Below, piece by piece: positions 56,638-64,000 of a DNA stretch of 64,000 bases. The notes under the pieces are model-generated. The model was not told where the DNA came from. It did no database searches and saw nothing but the letters and a program-made list of their open reading frames with translations. The stretch lies in contig JAFDEF010000008.1 of NCBI GenBank assembly GCA_019310485.1, positions 1-64,000 of the forward strand. Reading direction: 5' to 3'. Source of the DNA: Deltaproteobacteria bacterium. GTDB lineage: Bacteria > Desulfobacterota > DSM-4660 > Desulfatiglandales > HGW-15. The first letter of the stretch is position 1. Each line of letters opens with the position of its first letter. A program made the translations under genes and the position numbers.

Positions 56638-56907
56638 TTAATCGCCCACTTGGTCAAAGAAATCCTTGTCCTTCAGGATTTGTTTTTTCCAACCATCAAA
56701 CCGCCGCACATAATAAGGCATAAGCCGCAAGTAGTAATAGTTGAAAAGATAGGGAAACCCAATAGTTGACCCGAATACACCTAGCATAAAGAGATTGTCA
56801 AGGCAACGCTTTTCTTCATATACACCACTTAAAATCCCGTACAGGAAAATGCCTTTCAGGTAATCCTTTATCGTTCTGAGCCAGGAGGAAATCAATGGTT
56901 TCACCAT
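56638..56907 (-). CDS. Small membrane protein B, paralogue of 56324-56611
   Basis: Not a recognised family. The product has 89 residues with the same order of motifs as protein A: LYGILSGVY, a hydrophobic core LFMLGVFGSTIGFPYLF, then YYYLRLMPYYVRRF and WKKQILKDKDFFDQ. The basic N-terminal tail of A is missing. It is 26 bp from A and 90 bp from cstA on the same strand. Two diverged copies beside two diverged ATPases suggest matched pairs. Confidence 0.78.
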   Translation of the reverse strand: MVKPLISSWLRTIKDYLKGIFLYGILSGVYEEKRCLDNLFMLGVFGSTIGFPYLFNYYYLRLMPYYVRRFDGWKKQILKDKDFFDQVGD

Positions 56908-56997
56908 AAAGAAATTGGGGACACGAGCCCGCGTCTCGAAACCTTGCCCTAGGCTACATGCCCCCTGTTCTCAAAATATGTGTGCCTTGTTTTTACT

Positions 56998-58659
56998 TTA
57001 CGCCGCGGCTTTTTCCGCCTCCGGGGGTCCTTCAGGCACACCCGCTTTGTATTTCTTGAATGCCTTCCACCCGTCATATGCAAGGATCAGGGCGCATATG
57101 ATGAGAAGGATGGCAACGGCGGCTGCGAAAAAATTCCCAAAAACCTTCTTGCCTGCAAATCCAGCCGGCAAGCATTTGAAAAAAGCGGTGTAGAAAAGGG
57201 CGCACACGGTTGTGGCATACATGAAAAACATCGGGTAAATGGCGATCTTGTAATTCTTTGCTTTTTGCACAAGAAATAGGGTGATAAGCAACAGTGCAAA
57301 AGATGCCATCAACTGGTTCGCGCCGCCAAAAAGAACCCAGACATAAAGCCAGGTGCCTGTTTTGACCAGGATGAAAGTAATCACAAGCGCTACAACCGTT
57401 GCTATGTGAGGATTCTTGGCAATGGAGATAGCGTCGCCCAGAAGCTCGGCGCTCGCCACTTTCATGAACCTGAAAACGAGGTTGATGATTGTCAGTGCCA
57501 GGATGAGAATCATTATGCCGGCAGTGGCCTTGGCATAACTTTCCGGGAGCCCGATCGAGGTGATGGCTCCTCCAAGTCCCCCCACGAAGAGTCCCACAGG
57601 GTTTTTCACTCCTTTAATGTAAGCCGCCTTATCTGCGAATGCCGTTGCAACCACAATAACCGCAATTATCGAAATGGTAAACTCCGCAAACATGGCTCCT
57701 GCTGTAACAGGCCTGACATCCAGTTCGTTCTCAAGCTGTCTGGAAGTAGCGGTGCTTGAGACCAGGCTGTGCCATCCGGATATGGCCCCACATGCGATGG
57801 TGACAAAAAGAATCGGCCATAGTGGTCCCATGCCGATTGTCCAGCTTGTAAATGCAGGAAGCGTCATTGGCTTGTGGCCGATAATGATGCCGATTATTCC
57901 GGCAATGATTCCAAAATAAACCACATACACCGAAGAGTAGTTATAAGGCTGGATAAAGCGCCACACAGGCAGAATGGAACTGAAGTAACCGAAGATCAAA
58001 ACGCAAATAAGAGCCGTAGTGTAAGAGATCTTAATCTGCCAGAGGGTGCCCAGCCAGATAGAAAGGAAAATGGCCACAATTGCAATGATAGTGGTGACAA
58101 TGATATTTACCCTTGCCCTGTAAATCATGTGGCCCACAAGAAAAGCCACTCCAATTACGACGAGCAGAGGAAAGGGCAGGGCATGATTCGCGCTCACACC
58201 TTTTGTGATCACGTGCCCGAAAGCTGTTGCAATGAGAAGAAGGTAGAAATAAATGAATGTGAGAAGAATCTTTCTTGCCCGGGGTGAAATCAGCTTGTAT
58301 CCGAGGGCTCCGAAAGTATCCCCATCGTTCCTGATGGAAACCATGGCGCTTGAAAAATCATGCAGCCACCCTATGAAGAAGACCCCCAGGCCCAGCCAGA
58401 GCAAAGCAGGAACCCAGCCCCATTGAAGCGCCACAATAGGGCCTATGATAGGAGCTGCTCCGGCGATGGAGTTAAGCTGGAAACCGTAGAGGACGTTCTT
58501 GTTAGCCGGCATGAAGTCAACACCATCCATGTACATTTTGGCCGGCGTTGCCCTGTTTGGATCGACGTCAAAAACGCGCCTGGCAGCCCATTTCGCATAA
58601 ACCCGGTAGCCTATGACAACAATAACCACCCACCATACCAGTACCCATAATGAATTCAT
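56998..58659 (-). CDS. cstA: CstA-family transporter (carbon starvation protein, pyruvate/peptide type)
   Basis: The product has 553 residues, shorter than Escherichia coli CstA and BtsT (about 700) but usual for anaerobe homologues. About fifteen membrane helices; conserved stretches are DFMPANKNVLYGFQLNSIAG, PIIGPIVALQWGW, HDFSSAMVSIRNDG and ACGAISGWHSLVSS. BtsT is a pyruvate importer and CstA relatives also take up peptides, so pyruvate uptake would fit the PFOR-centred metabolism. It is the first gene of the operon with the small membrane proteins and Get3-like ATPases and has a long leader (see 58660-59090). Confidence 0.9.
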   Translation of the reverse strand: MNSLWVLVWWVVIVVIGYRVYAKWAARRVFDVDPNRATPAKMYMDGVDFMPANKNVLYGFQLNSIAGAAPIIGPIVALQWGWVPALLWLGLGVFFIGWLHDFSSAMVSIRNDGDTFGALGYKLISPRARKILLTFIYFYLLLIATAFGHVITKGVSANHALPFPLLVVIGVAFLVGHMIYRARVNIIVTTIIAIVAIFLSIWLGTLWQIKISYTTALICVLIFGYFSSILPVWRFIQPYNYSSVYVVYFGIIAGIIGIIIGHKPMTLPAFTSWTIGMGPLWPILFVTIACGAISGWHSLVSSTATSRQLENELDVRPVTAGAMFAEFTISIIAVIVVATAFADKAAYIKGVKNPVGLFVGGLGGAITSIGLPESYAKATAGIMILILALTIINLVFRFMKVASAELLGDAISIAKNPHIATVVALVITFILVKTGTWLYVWVLFGGANQLMASFALLLITLFLVQKAKNYKIAIYPMFFMYATTVCALFYTAFFKCLPAGFAGKKVFGNFFAAAVAILLIICALILAYDGWKAFKKYKAGVPEGPPEAEKAAA

Positions 58660-59090
58660 CTCTTCCCTCCTAGAAGTTGTTCCAAGACTTGCTAATGCTA
58701 ATCAGGGGCTTACTCTGGAGCCTAGCCTCCCCTGTAAAGACTCGCTGCCTGCACTGAACAACCCTATAGAAGCCCTTCCCTCCGACCAATAGAAGTGAAC
58801 AATGCAGAAGTTTTTCCCAAATAGGGGTAAAACGCGCTGAAAAACTGCTAGTTATTATTGCCTCTTCAGTCTTGGAAAAAGGGTTAAAAGGTATTTAGTT
58901 AGAAAAAGGGACCGATCGTGGAAAATGATTTACTCTTTCCTTCACCTCCTTTCTAGAGCAAAGCGCTCAAACGAACCAAGAAAAGCAATCATAAATAAAT
59001 TAATGCAAATATCCTTTAACATAAAACAATCTTTGATGTCAAGGCAAAAGATGGATATAGGAATTAGATGCTGACCCGGAAACCGTGCAC
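58660..59090 (-). promoter_or_regulatory. Non-coding leader/promoter region of the cstA operon
   Basis: This 431-bp gap has no convincing gene. On the minus strand TTGACA (59042-59037) and TTAAAG (59019-59014) are 17 bp apart, a fair promoter 355 bp before the cstA ATG. Downstream of it an isolated AAAGGAGGTGAAGG ribosome-binding-like sequence lies at about 58942-58955, followed only by a 17-codon frame. A regulated leader is possible; no riboswitch class is recognised. Confidence 0.4.
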
Positions 59091-60146
59091 TTACTGGGGG
59101 ATCCTAAGAACGCCTGCCCCTTGCATTTCTCCTTTCTTGAGAAGGGCTAAAGCCTCGTTTGCATCTTGGAGATCAAATTCCTGAATCTTAGGTCTAATTC
59201 CGATCTTCGCGGCCAGCGGTAAGAATTCCAGGGCATCCTGCCTGGCCACATTCGCAATGCTCTTCAGTTCCTTTTCGTGCCAGAGGTACTGAGTATACTC
59301 CAGCTCGGGGATTGGGTTGACTTTACGGATGGCGTTTATTGCAACTCTTCCCCCTTTTCTCAGCACACGAAGGGCCTCTTTAACAGGCTCCCCCACGGGG
59401 GTGAAATCAATGGCGCTATCAAGCTTTTCCGGGGGGGACTCACCTGTTGCGCCAACCCAGTCTGCACCAAGCTTGCTAGCAAGATCCTGGTGTTCTTTTT
59501 GCCCTGGTCTTGTAAACACAAACACCTTGCAGCCCCAGTACTTGGCTACTTGAATAGCTATGTGAGCTGATGCACCAAAACCATAAAGCCCCAAAATTTC
59601 GCCAGGTTTTATATTAGAAAGTCTTAGCGCCCGGTAGCCGATTACTCCAGCACACAAGAGGGGGGCAGCCTCTGAATCCGAAAATATTTGAGGGATAGGA
59701 TAGGCAAAATCTTCTGAAACGACTATGTACTGAGCGTATCCGCCATTTGCATGAAGGCCGGTGGCCTGGAAATGGTCGCATAGGTTCTCCTCTCCTCTCC
59801 TGCAAAATCGGCATCTTCCGCAGCTAGAGTAGATCCAAGCGACCCCGAGGCGGTCTCCTGTTTTATACTTGCTTGCCTCATGGCCCTGTTCCACTACTTT
59901 TCCCACCACCTCATGGCCCAAAACAAGGGGAAAATGTGGCGGAGCCAGCCTGCCCTCAATTTCATCAAGCTCTGTGTGGCACACGCCGCAGGCGGAGACC
60001 TTTAACAAAACCTGGCCTGGTCCAGCACTGGGATCAGGAAGATCGGTCATATCAAGAGGATTTCTCTTGAGCGGCAGGGAAGGCAGCTTGCGAACTCCAT
60101 CTTTGGTTTCAATTTCGCAGGTTTCATTGAGAACCATGGCTTTCAT
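59091..60146 (-). CDS. Zinc-dependent alcohol dehydrogenase (MDR family)
   Basis: The product has 351 residues. Catalytic zinc ligands are in SACGVCHTEL and LGHEVVG, the structural-zinc lobe is CGRCRFCRRGEENLC, and the cofactor fold has GLYGFGASAHIAIQVA. The closest pattern is the AdhA/AdhT-type zinc alcohol dehydrogenase with NAD(P) specificity. It starts 3 bp after the FHA-GAF-PAS gene stop on the same strand, so the pair is probably one transcript. Substrate is not fixed; primary alcohols or aldehydes are usual. Confidence 0.9.
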   Translation of the reverse strand: MKAMVLNETCEIETKDGVRKLPSLPLKRNPLDMTDLPDPSAGPGQVLLKVSACGVCHTELDEIEGRLAPPHFPLVLGHEVVGKVVEQGHEASKYKTGDRLGVAWIYSSCGRCRFCRRGEENLCDHFQATGLHANGGYAQYIVVSEDFAYPIPQIFSDSEAAPLLCAGVIGYRALRLSNIKPGEILGLYGFGASAHIAIQVAKYWGCKVFVFTRPGQKEHQDLASKLGADWVGATGESPPEKLDSAIDFTPVGEPVKEALRVLRKGGRVAINAIRKVNPIPELEYTQYLWHEKELKSIANVARQDALEFLPLAAKIGIRPKIQEFDLQDANEALALLKKGEMQGAGVLRIPQ

Positions 60147-60149
60147 TTC

Positions 60150-61592
60150 TTATGCCTCCATGAATGGCTTTTGCAACGATAGAAGGAGGTTCTTGCCTGC
60201 TTGCAGGTTAATGGGCGAAAGCTTTGCCTGATAGAGGTCTCCTGAAGATTCTCCAGAGGCAAAGCGCAGTTGAGTCTGATGAAAAAGACCAGCGGCAGCA
60301 TCTCTTAGGTCTGCCTCAAGCTTCGCCCTGGACTCCTCGTCAAATATTTCACCTATATAAAGGCCTGGGAGTTTGAACCTGCTCAGCCCGGTTGCCTCTA
60401 AAGCTTTGTCGTTAAAGCCCAGGACCTGCCCGTTTTCATCTGTCAGAAAGACAATTCCTTCACCCTCTACGTGGGATCTCAACCGGTCTTTTGAATCTCT
60501 CATTCGCGCGTATGCTAGCTCCAAGTTCTTATTGGCTTCTTTTAACTGCTCATGCATTTTCTTCAGGTTTTCCTGTGCAGCCCTGTGCTCCTCAATCTCC
60601 TGCTTGAGCAATCTATTGGCGTTGGCAAGTTCATTAGTCCTTTTCTCAATGCGTTTCTCAAGCGCAATGCGCTCCTTTTCAAGCGCTTCTTCTACCAGCC
60701 CCCGCTCTGCGAACAACTTTGCATTTTCAATAGCCAGTGCCGCCGGGATGCTCAGAGCAGTAAGCATAAAAAGATCGTCCTTGCTGAATCCCTTGGGGGC
60801 CCTGACTGAATGAACATAAATAACACCATGGATTTCAGACTTGCTTATAAGGGGCACGCACATTAGGGATTTCAGCCGCATCATAACAATACTGTTTGAG
60901 AGATCCTCCTCTCCTTCAGCTCGGACATCCGCCATTACTATAGCTTTTCCCTCTTCGATTACTCGTTTTACAATGCTGTGGCTGTATTTCGCTTCACCAG
61001 CCTCCTCATGACTTCTTGTGCGAGCAATTATTTCTTTTGGTTCCCCGCTTTCAGGATCAACCAGCAGAACAGCTCCGCTGTCAATGCCGGGAAGACACGA
61101 AAAAACTGAATCCAGCATGTCTTGGCAGATCTCGGTAATATCGAATGACTGGAGTAATACGGTTGAAAGGTCATAGATTGTTTCCAGCTTGTCTCGGTCA
61201 GTAATTTGTTCAGCCCTGGAAAGCAGGTCTTTCCAGCTTTCTTCAGCGCGATCTGAAAGACTTATTGAGAATTGCGTCACCATTCCCTCTTCTGAAAAAG
61301 GCTTCCCAAAGCTCATGGACACGTTACCAACTCCAATGCTATCTCCCTCTTTTATCTCGATTTGAAAGTTCGGATTTATGGGGTGCCCGTTAATCCACGT
61401 TCCGTTCTGACTGCCAAGATCTTCTGCATAAAACCGGTCGCCTTTCTTGATGATTTTTGCATGTCTTCTGGAGACCGAAGGGTCATCTATTACAATATCG
61501 CTACTGGATCCTCGACCCACAACTGTGACCTCTTTTTCAAGCAAGAAAGAGCGCTTCTCTGATGAACCGTTAAGCAGGTAAATCTTCACCAA
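60150..61592 (-). CDS. FHA-GAF-PAS signalling protein
   Basis: The product has 480 residues. Residues about 5-95 are an FHA domain (VVGRGSSSDIVIDDPSVSRR, LGSQNGTWINGHPIN), about 135-300 a GAF domain (LMCVPLISKSEIHGVIYVHS), about 300-375 a coiled coil rich in Glu and Lys, and about 375-475 a PAS-like domain (GIVFLTDENGQVLGFNDKAL). No kinase, cyclase or other output domain is present, so it must act through a partner, perhaps a Ser/Thr phosphoprotein bound by the FHA. It is directly upstream of the alcohol dehydrogenase gene. The FHA signature differs from the canonical STNG by SQNG. Confidence 0.87.
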   Translation of the reverse strand: MVKIYLLNGSSEKRSFLLEKEVTVVGRGSSSDIVIDDPSVSRRHAKIIKKGDRFYAEDLGSQNGTWINGHPINPNFQIEIKEGDSIGVGNVSMSFGKPFSEEGMVTQFSISLSDRAEESWKDLLSRAEQITDRDKLETIYDLSTVLLQSFDITEICQDMLDSVFSCLPGIDSGAVLLVDPESGEPKEIIARTRSHEEAGEAKYSHSIVKRVIEEGKAIVMADVRAEGEEDLSNSIVMMRLKSLMCVPLISKSEIHGVIYVHSVRAPKGFSKDDLFMLTALSIPAALAIENAKLFAERGLVEEALEKERIALEKRIEKRTNELANANRLLKQEIEEHRAAQENLKKMHEQLKEANKNLELAYARMRDSKDRLRSHVEGEGIVFLTDENGQVLGFNDKALEATGLSRFKLPGLYIGEIFDEESRAKLEADLRDAAAGLFHQTQLRFASGESSGDLYQAKLSPINLQAGKNLLLSLQKPFMEA

Positions 61593-62126
61593 GAAGACCT
61601 CCTTTCCGATGAGCCTTTGCGAGAATATCTCGTTGCTCGTGGATTACGTGCGCATCTGCCCCATGTGCTTTGCTGTGCTTCATTTCCAAGGGAAAGTAGA
61701 TAGGTGTCGGCGAGACTAAATGAAGGAAGCGGCAGGGTGGAAAGGATCCTTTTCATTTGCTTTCATGCCTTTCTCCGTTGATGGGCTATACTTTGATCTC
61801 TCAAAGTGCAGGCCACTCACAGAACCGCACCCAGGATGTCCTCAAAACCGTATTTCGCGAAAAAGACCAGGCAACAACGTTTCTTATTATGTGCGCAGAA
61901 TAGGAAAAGAAGGGGGAGATGTCAAGCGCTGAGTTGGAACCATTATGTAGGCAAACAGGGCACATATGAGGCTTTCCTTTCAAAATGCTTCACAAGTCAA
62001 CACTGGCCAGGCGGGGGCATTCACAGATTGTATGCGCTTCTCTTGACTGTAAACTCACGCCCGGTGCTTCAAACCCAAAAAGGTCTGTCTTCTATTGCAG
62101 GAGGCAAACTCTTAACGGGGTTGGGC
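61593..62126. other. 534-bp intergenic stretch without a recognised gene
   Basis: Several open frames of 60-70 codons occur on both strands but none shows a domain, a good ribosome-binding site or sensible codon use. No tRNA-like cloverleaf or strong terminator was found. It separates the FHA-GAF-PAS gene from the IscU gene, both on the minus strand, and should contain the promoter of the former. Confidence 0.6.
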
Positions 62127-62495
62127 TCAGGCCTTTGTTTTTTCATAGTCTTCAATAGCCTTGTGCAGGACGTCCGCCCCCAGGTTGGAGCAGTGAAGCT
62201 TGTTTTTTGGAAGACCTTCCAGAGCTTCTGCCACGTCCTTGTTCGTGATTTTTTTTGCTTCTTCAATGCCTTTGCCTTTAGCCATTTCGGTCAACATACT
62301 CGATACAGCTATAGCAGCACCGCATCCAAAGGTTTGAAATTTTATGTCATCTATCCGGCCATCTTTAACTTTGATGTAAACCGTCATCATGTCTCCGCAT
62401 ACAGGGTTTCCCTCTTCCCCAACCCCATCTGCTCCTTCAATCACTCCAACGTTTCTCGGATTGCTAAAATGGTCCATCACAGTTTTTGAATACAT
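62127..62495 (-). CDS. iscU: IscU/NifU-type iron-sulfur cluster scaffold
   Basis: The product has 122 residues. The three scaffold cysteines are in place: Cys33 (NPVCGD), Cys58 (TFGCGAA) and Cys102 (KLHCSNLG); Asp35 next to Cys33 is also conserved. The LPPVK chaperone motif of IscU is replaced by LPKNK. It builds Fe-S clusters for transfer to apoproteins, of which this window has many. No cysteine desulfurase gene is adjacent here. It is divergent from an Rrf2 regulator with a possible Fe-S site, which may control it. Confidence 0.92.
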   Translation of the reverse strand: MYSKTVMDHFSNPRNVGVIEGADGVGEEGNPVCGDMMTVYIKVKDGRIDDIKFQTFGCGAAIAVSSMLTEMAKGKGIEEAKKITNKDVAEALEGLPKNKLHCSNLGADVLHKAIEDYEKTKA

Positions 62496-62606
62496 TCTAT
62501 GAAACCCCCTGATTTTCGGTTTCTTATATTTTAATCACTTTTTATTCCTAGTAAAGTAGTAGATTTAAGAAAAAATCAAAAAATCGCCTTTTTTGTACCA
62601 TGTTCG

Positions 62607-62621
62607 CCCAAAAAATTTGGG
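62607..62621. promoter_or_regulatory. Inverted repeat in the iscU-rrf2 intergenic region
   Basis: CCCAAA and TTTGGG flank AAA, about 110 bp before the iscU start on the minus strand. It lies in the divergent intergenic region that also carries the 62757-62771 palindrome. Possible second operator. Confidence 0.3.
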
Positions 62622-62728
62622 TGAGAGAATCTCATTCCTTTTATGGGCTAAGAGCGTCCAGCTACAGCCACGGTTACAACCGGGCCTTAGATTAGGGCTG
62701 AGCTTAGAATCAGAATAGGCTTTAACAC

Positions 62729-62771
62729 TTGACTTTTAGGCAAATCTTAATATTTTATAGTGAGTCACTAT
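62729..62771 (+). promoter_or_regulatory. Promoter and perfect palindromic operator upstream of the Rrf2 gene
   Basis: TTGACT (62729-62734) is followed by TTTATA/TATAGT (62754-62761) as the -10 region. Overlapping it is the perfect palindrome ATAGTGA-G-TCACTAT (62757-62771), about 100 bp before the GTG start. Placement across the -10 box fits autorepression by the Rrf2 protein. Confidence 0.55.
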
Positions 62772-62870
62772 GATTTAAAAACCATTTTCTTATGCTTACA
62801 GCCCATGGGGGTGGCAGTAGATGTTTTTGGAATCAAATGAGAAAAAGGCCTTTCCAAAAGGAGGCCCGCC

Positions 62871-63278
62871 GTGAAGTTATCAACGAGGAGCCGCTACGGC
62901 ACACGAGTGATTCTGGATTTGGCCGAGCACTACGGGAAAGGCTTTATCCAGCTCCACGAGATTGCGAAGCGGCAGGGAATCTCATTAAAGTATCTCGAGC
63001 AAATCATTATCCCTTTGCGCAAGGCCGGTTACGTGAAAAGTACCCGCGGGGCCGGCGGAGGCTACAAGCTGGCCAAGCCCCCTGAGAAAATAAGTGTAGG
63101 TGAAATAGTGACACTGCTTGAGGGGAGCGACCAGCTCACGGAGTGCTCTGCGAGGCCCGAGACATGTGAGCGCTCGGAAGAATGCCTGACGAGGAGCTTG
63201 TGGACAGAGACTGCCGCCAGCATGTACGGCAAATTAAACTCGGTTACACTCTCTGATGTGCTGGCATCGGGTAAGTGA
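62871..63278 (+). CDS. Rrf2-family (IscR-like) transcriptional regulator
   Basis: The product has 135 residues starting with GTG behind AAAAGGAGG. The helix-turn-helix is in LHEIAKRQGISLKYLEQI and the wing contains STRGAGGGYKLAKPP. Cys92, Cys99 and Cys105 lie where IscR has its cluster cysteines (Cys92, Cys98, Cys104), so it probably binds an Fe-S cluster and reports cluster status or redox state. It is divergent from iscU. The spacing of the first two cysteines is one residue longer than in Escherichia coli IscR. Confidence 0.9.
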   Translation: MKLSTRSRYGTRVILDLAEHYGKGFIQLHEIAKRQGISLKYLEQIIIPLRKAGYVKSTRGAGGGYKLAKPPEKISVGEIVTLLEGSDQLTECSARPETCERSEECLTRSLWTETAASMYGKLNSVTLSDVLASGK

Positions 63279-63332
63279 ATTTAGACATCCAAGGCCGCAG
63301 GTGATGCCTTGACGGTGGATCAGGGAAAAAGT

Positions 63333-63767
63333 ATGAAGATTGTCTCTATCGCAGTGAGCAAGACAAAGGGAACGCAGAAAATCCCTGTAGGGGACGCGCT
63401 TTTTGAAAAGGGACATGGAATACAGGGTGATGCACATGCGGGGCCCTGGAAAAGGCAGATCAGTTTTCTCGCATCAGAGGAGATAGCCAAGAGCCGTGCA
63501 AGGGGGCTGGATGTTGGATTTGGTGCCTATGCTGAAAATATTGCTACCAAGGGTATTGAATGGAAAAACATTCCCCTTGGCACAAGACTAAAACTTGGCA
63601 AGTCCGTAGTTGTAGAGATTACCCAGATCGGGAAGGAATGTCATAAGAAGTGTGCCATATACTACAAAGCCGGCGACTGCATCATGCCACGTGAAGGGAT
63701 CTTTGCCCAGGTACTCAAAGGAGGCCACATACATTGTGGTGATAGCATTGAAATTCTAAGCTCCTAG
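63333..63767 (+). CDS. MOSC-domain protein
   Basis: The product has 144 residues from the ATG at 63333; a TTG 24 bp upstream is possible. MOSC features are EKGHGIQGDAHAGPWKRQIS, GAYAENIATKGIEW, LGTRLKLGKSVVVEIT and a Cys pair in GKECHKKCAIYY, the region thought to bind sulfurated molybdenum cofactor or a persulfide. Such short MOSC proteins usually act in Moco handling in anaerobes. It follows the Rrf2 gene by 54 bp and may share its transcript. Confidence 0.88.
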   Translation: MKIVSIAVSKTKGTQKIPVGDALFEKGHGIQGDAHAGPWKRQISFLASEEIAKSRARGLDVGFGAYAENIATKGIEWKNIPLGTRLKLGKSVVVEITQIGKECHKKCAIYYKAGDCIMPREGIFAQVLKGGHIHCGDSIEILSS

Positions 63768-63787
63768 CCTACGACTAACGCCACTTC

Positions 63788-63807
63788 AAAAACCTGCCGG
63801 GGTTTTT
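63788..63807 (+). terminator. Probable rho-independent terminator after the MOSC gene
   Basis: AAAAACC (63788-63794) pairs with GGTTTTT (63801-63807) around TGCCGG, and the T-run continues by one base. It lies 20 bp after the stop codon. The stem is short and A/T-rich at its base. Confidence 0.45.
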
Positions 63808-64000
63808 TCTCCTGTTTCTTTCTTCTATAAAACTCAAATCCATTGACTTTTCGCATTTTCCTTTACTCTGGATTTCCCAGAGATCCGTGCCTGCCATTGC
63901 GAGATTAAGAAAGCGCTCAAAGATCAACTCTCAGCTATGGGCTCCATGGGGGCCGTTGAGATAAGGGCTTGAGCGTGTAAAACAGGTGGAGCCCAAATCC

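Noticed and set aside
61806..62489. A 227-codon plus-strand frame
   Set aside because: Its second half is antisense to the clear IscU gene and the first half has no motif.
63832..63973. Frame ending in ACHCEIKKALKDQL before the window edge
   Set aside because: It looks faintly like a degraded Cys-containing domain but has no start or recognisable family; too short to call.

Overview
The window looks like chromosomal DNA of a strictly anaerobic Desulfobacterota (deltaproteobacterial) organism, probably a sulfate reducer or syntroph. The evidence is a homodimeric pyruvate:ferredoxin oxidoreductase, two HdrD-type CCG iron-sulfur proteins, an 11-haem cytochrome fused to a NarI-like membrane domain, ETF/acyl-CoA dehydrogenase genes, a biotin-dependent Na+-pump decarboxylase, two branched-chain-type ABC importers and a wrecked PerR/catalase locus. 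The genus cannot be named from the sequence alone.

Layout. 1-3.1 kb is a decaying surface-polysaccharide locus: an IS91-type transposase tail, a frameshifted and truncated sugar formyltransferase, an intact DegT aminotransferase, a 55-residue flippase stub and a wHTH regulator. 3.4-5.8 kb has an FHA protein, an MBL hydrolase and an AEC carrier. 5.9-9.6 kb (minus) is an acyl-CoA dehydrogenase-etfB-etfA operon whose EtfA is fused to an XRE helix-turn-helix and a cupin. 9.8-12 kb has a TIM-barrel isomerase, YbaK and a PerR-catalase relic behind a PerR-like box and a dispersed repeat. 12.2-18.9 kb has acetoacetyl-CoA synthetase, then a probable membrane redox module (11-haem/NarI fusion, lone GcvH-like lipoyl protein, HdrD-like protein). 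19-25.7 kb has the first Liv-type ABC importer plus an acyl-CoA ligase.

25.7-41.3 kb (minus) is central carbon metabolism: a LarA-type Ni-racemase, a three-subunit GlcDEF-like 2-hydroxyacid dehydrogenase, PFOR, malate dehydrogenase, a thiamine-binding protein, a 10-formyl-THF hydrolase-like protein, a CitE-type lyase, and SucD/SucC-like ligase subunits with a small Fe-S protein between them. 41.6-50.5 kb (plus) has a FadR-type regulator, the OadG/A/B-type sodium-pump decarboxylase and a second Liv-type importer. Together these could oxidise lactate, or run a glycolate/malyl-CoA cycle: glycolate to glyoxylate, condensation with acetyl-CoA to malyl-CoA, ATP from malate-CoA ligase, oxaloacetate, pyruvate, then acetyl-CoA regenerated by PFOR.

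50.6-64 kb has a methyltransferase, lipoate ligase, a 3-hydroxyisobutyrate-dehydrogenase-like enzyme, and a cstA operon with two paralogous small membrane proteins and two Get3/ArsA-like ATPases, one of which carries Asn at the catalytic Asp position. It ends with a Zn alcohol dehydrogenase, an FHA-GAF-PAS protein, an IscU scaffold, an Rrf2 regulator with a palindromic operator candidate, and a MOSC protein.

Most interesting: the EtfA-XRE-cupin fusion, the asymmetric Get3-like pair with duplicated membrane partners, the cytochrome/NarI-GcvH-HdrD module, and the possible malyl-CoA cycle. No tRNA, rRNA or CRISPR array was seen.
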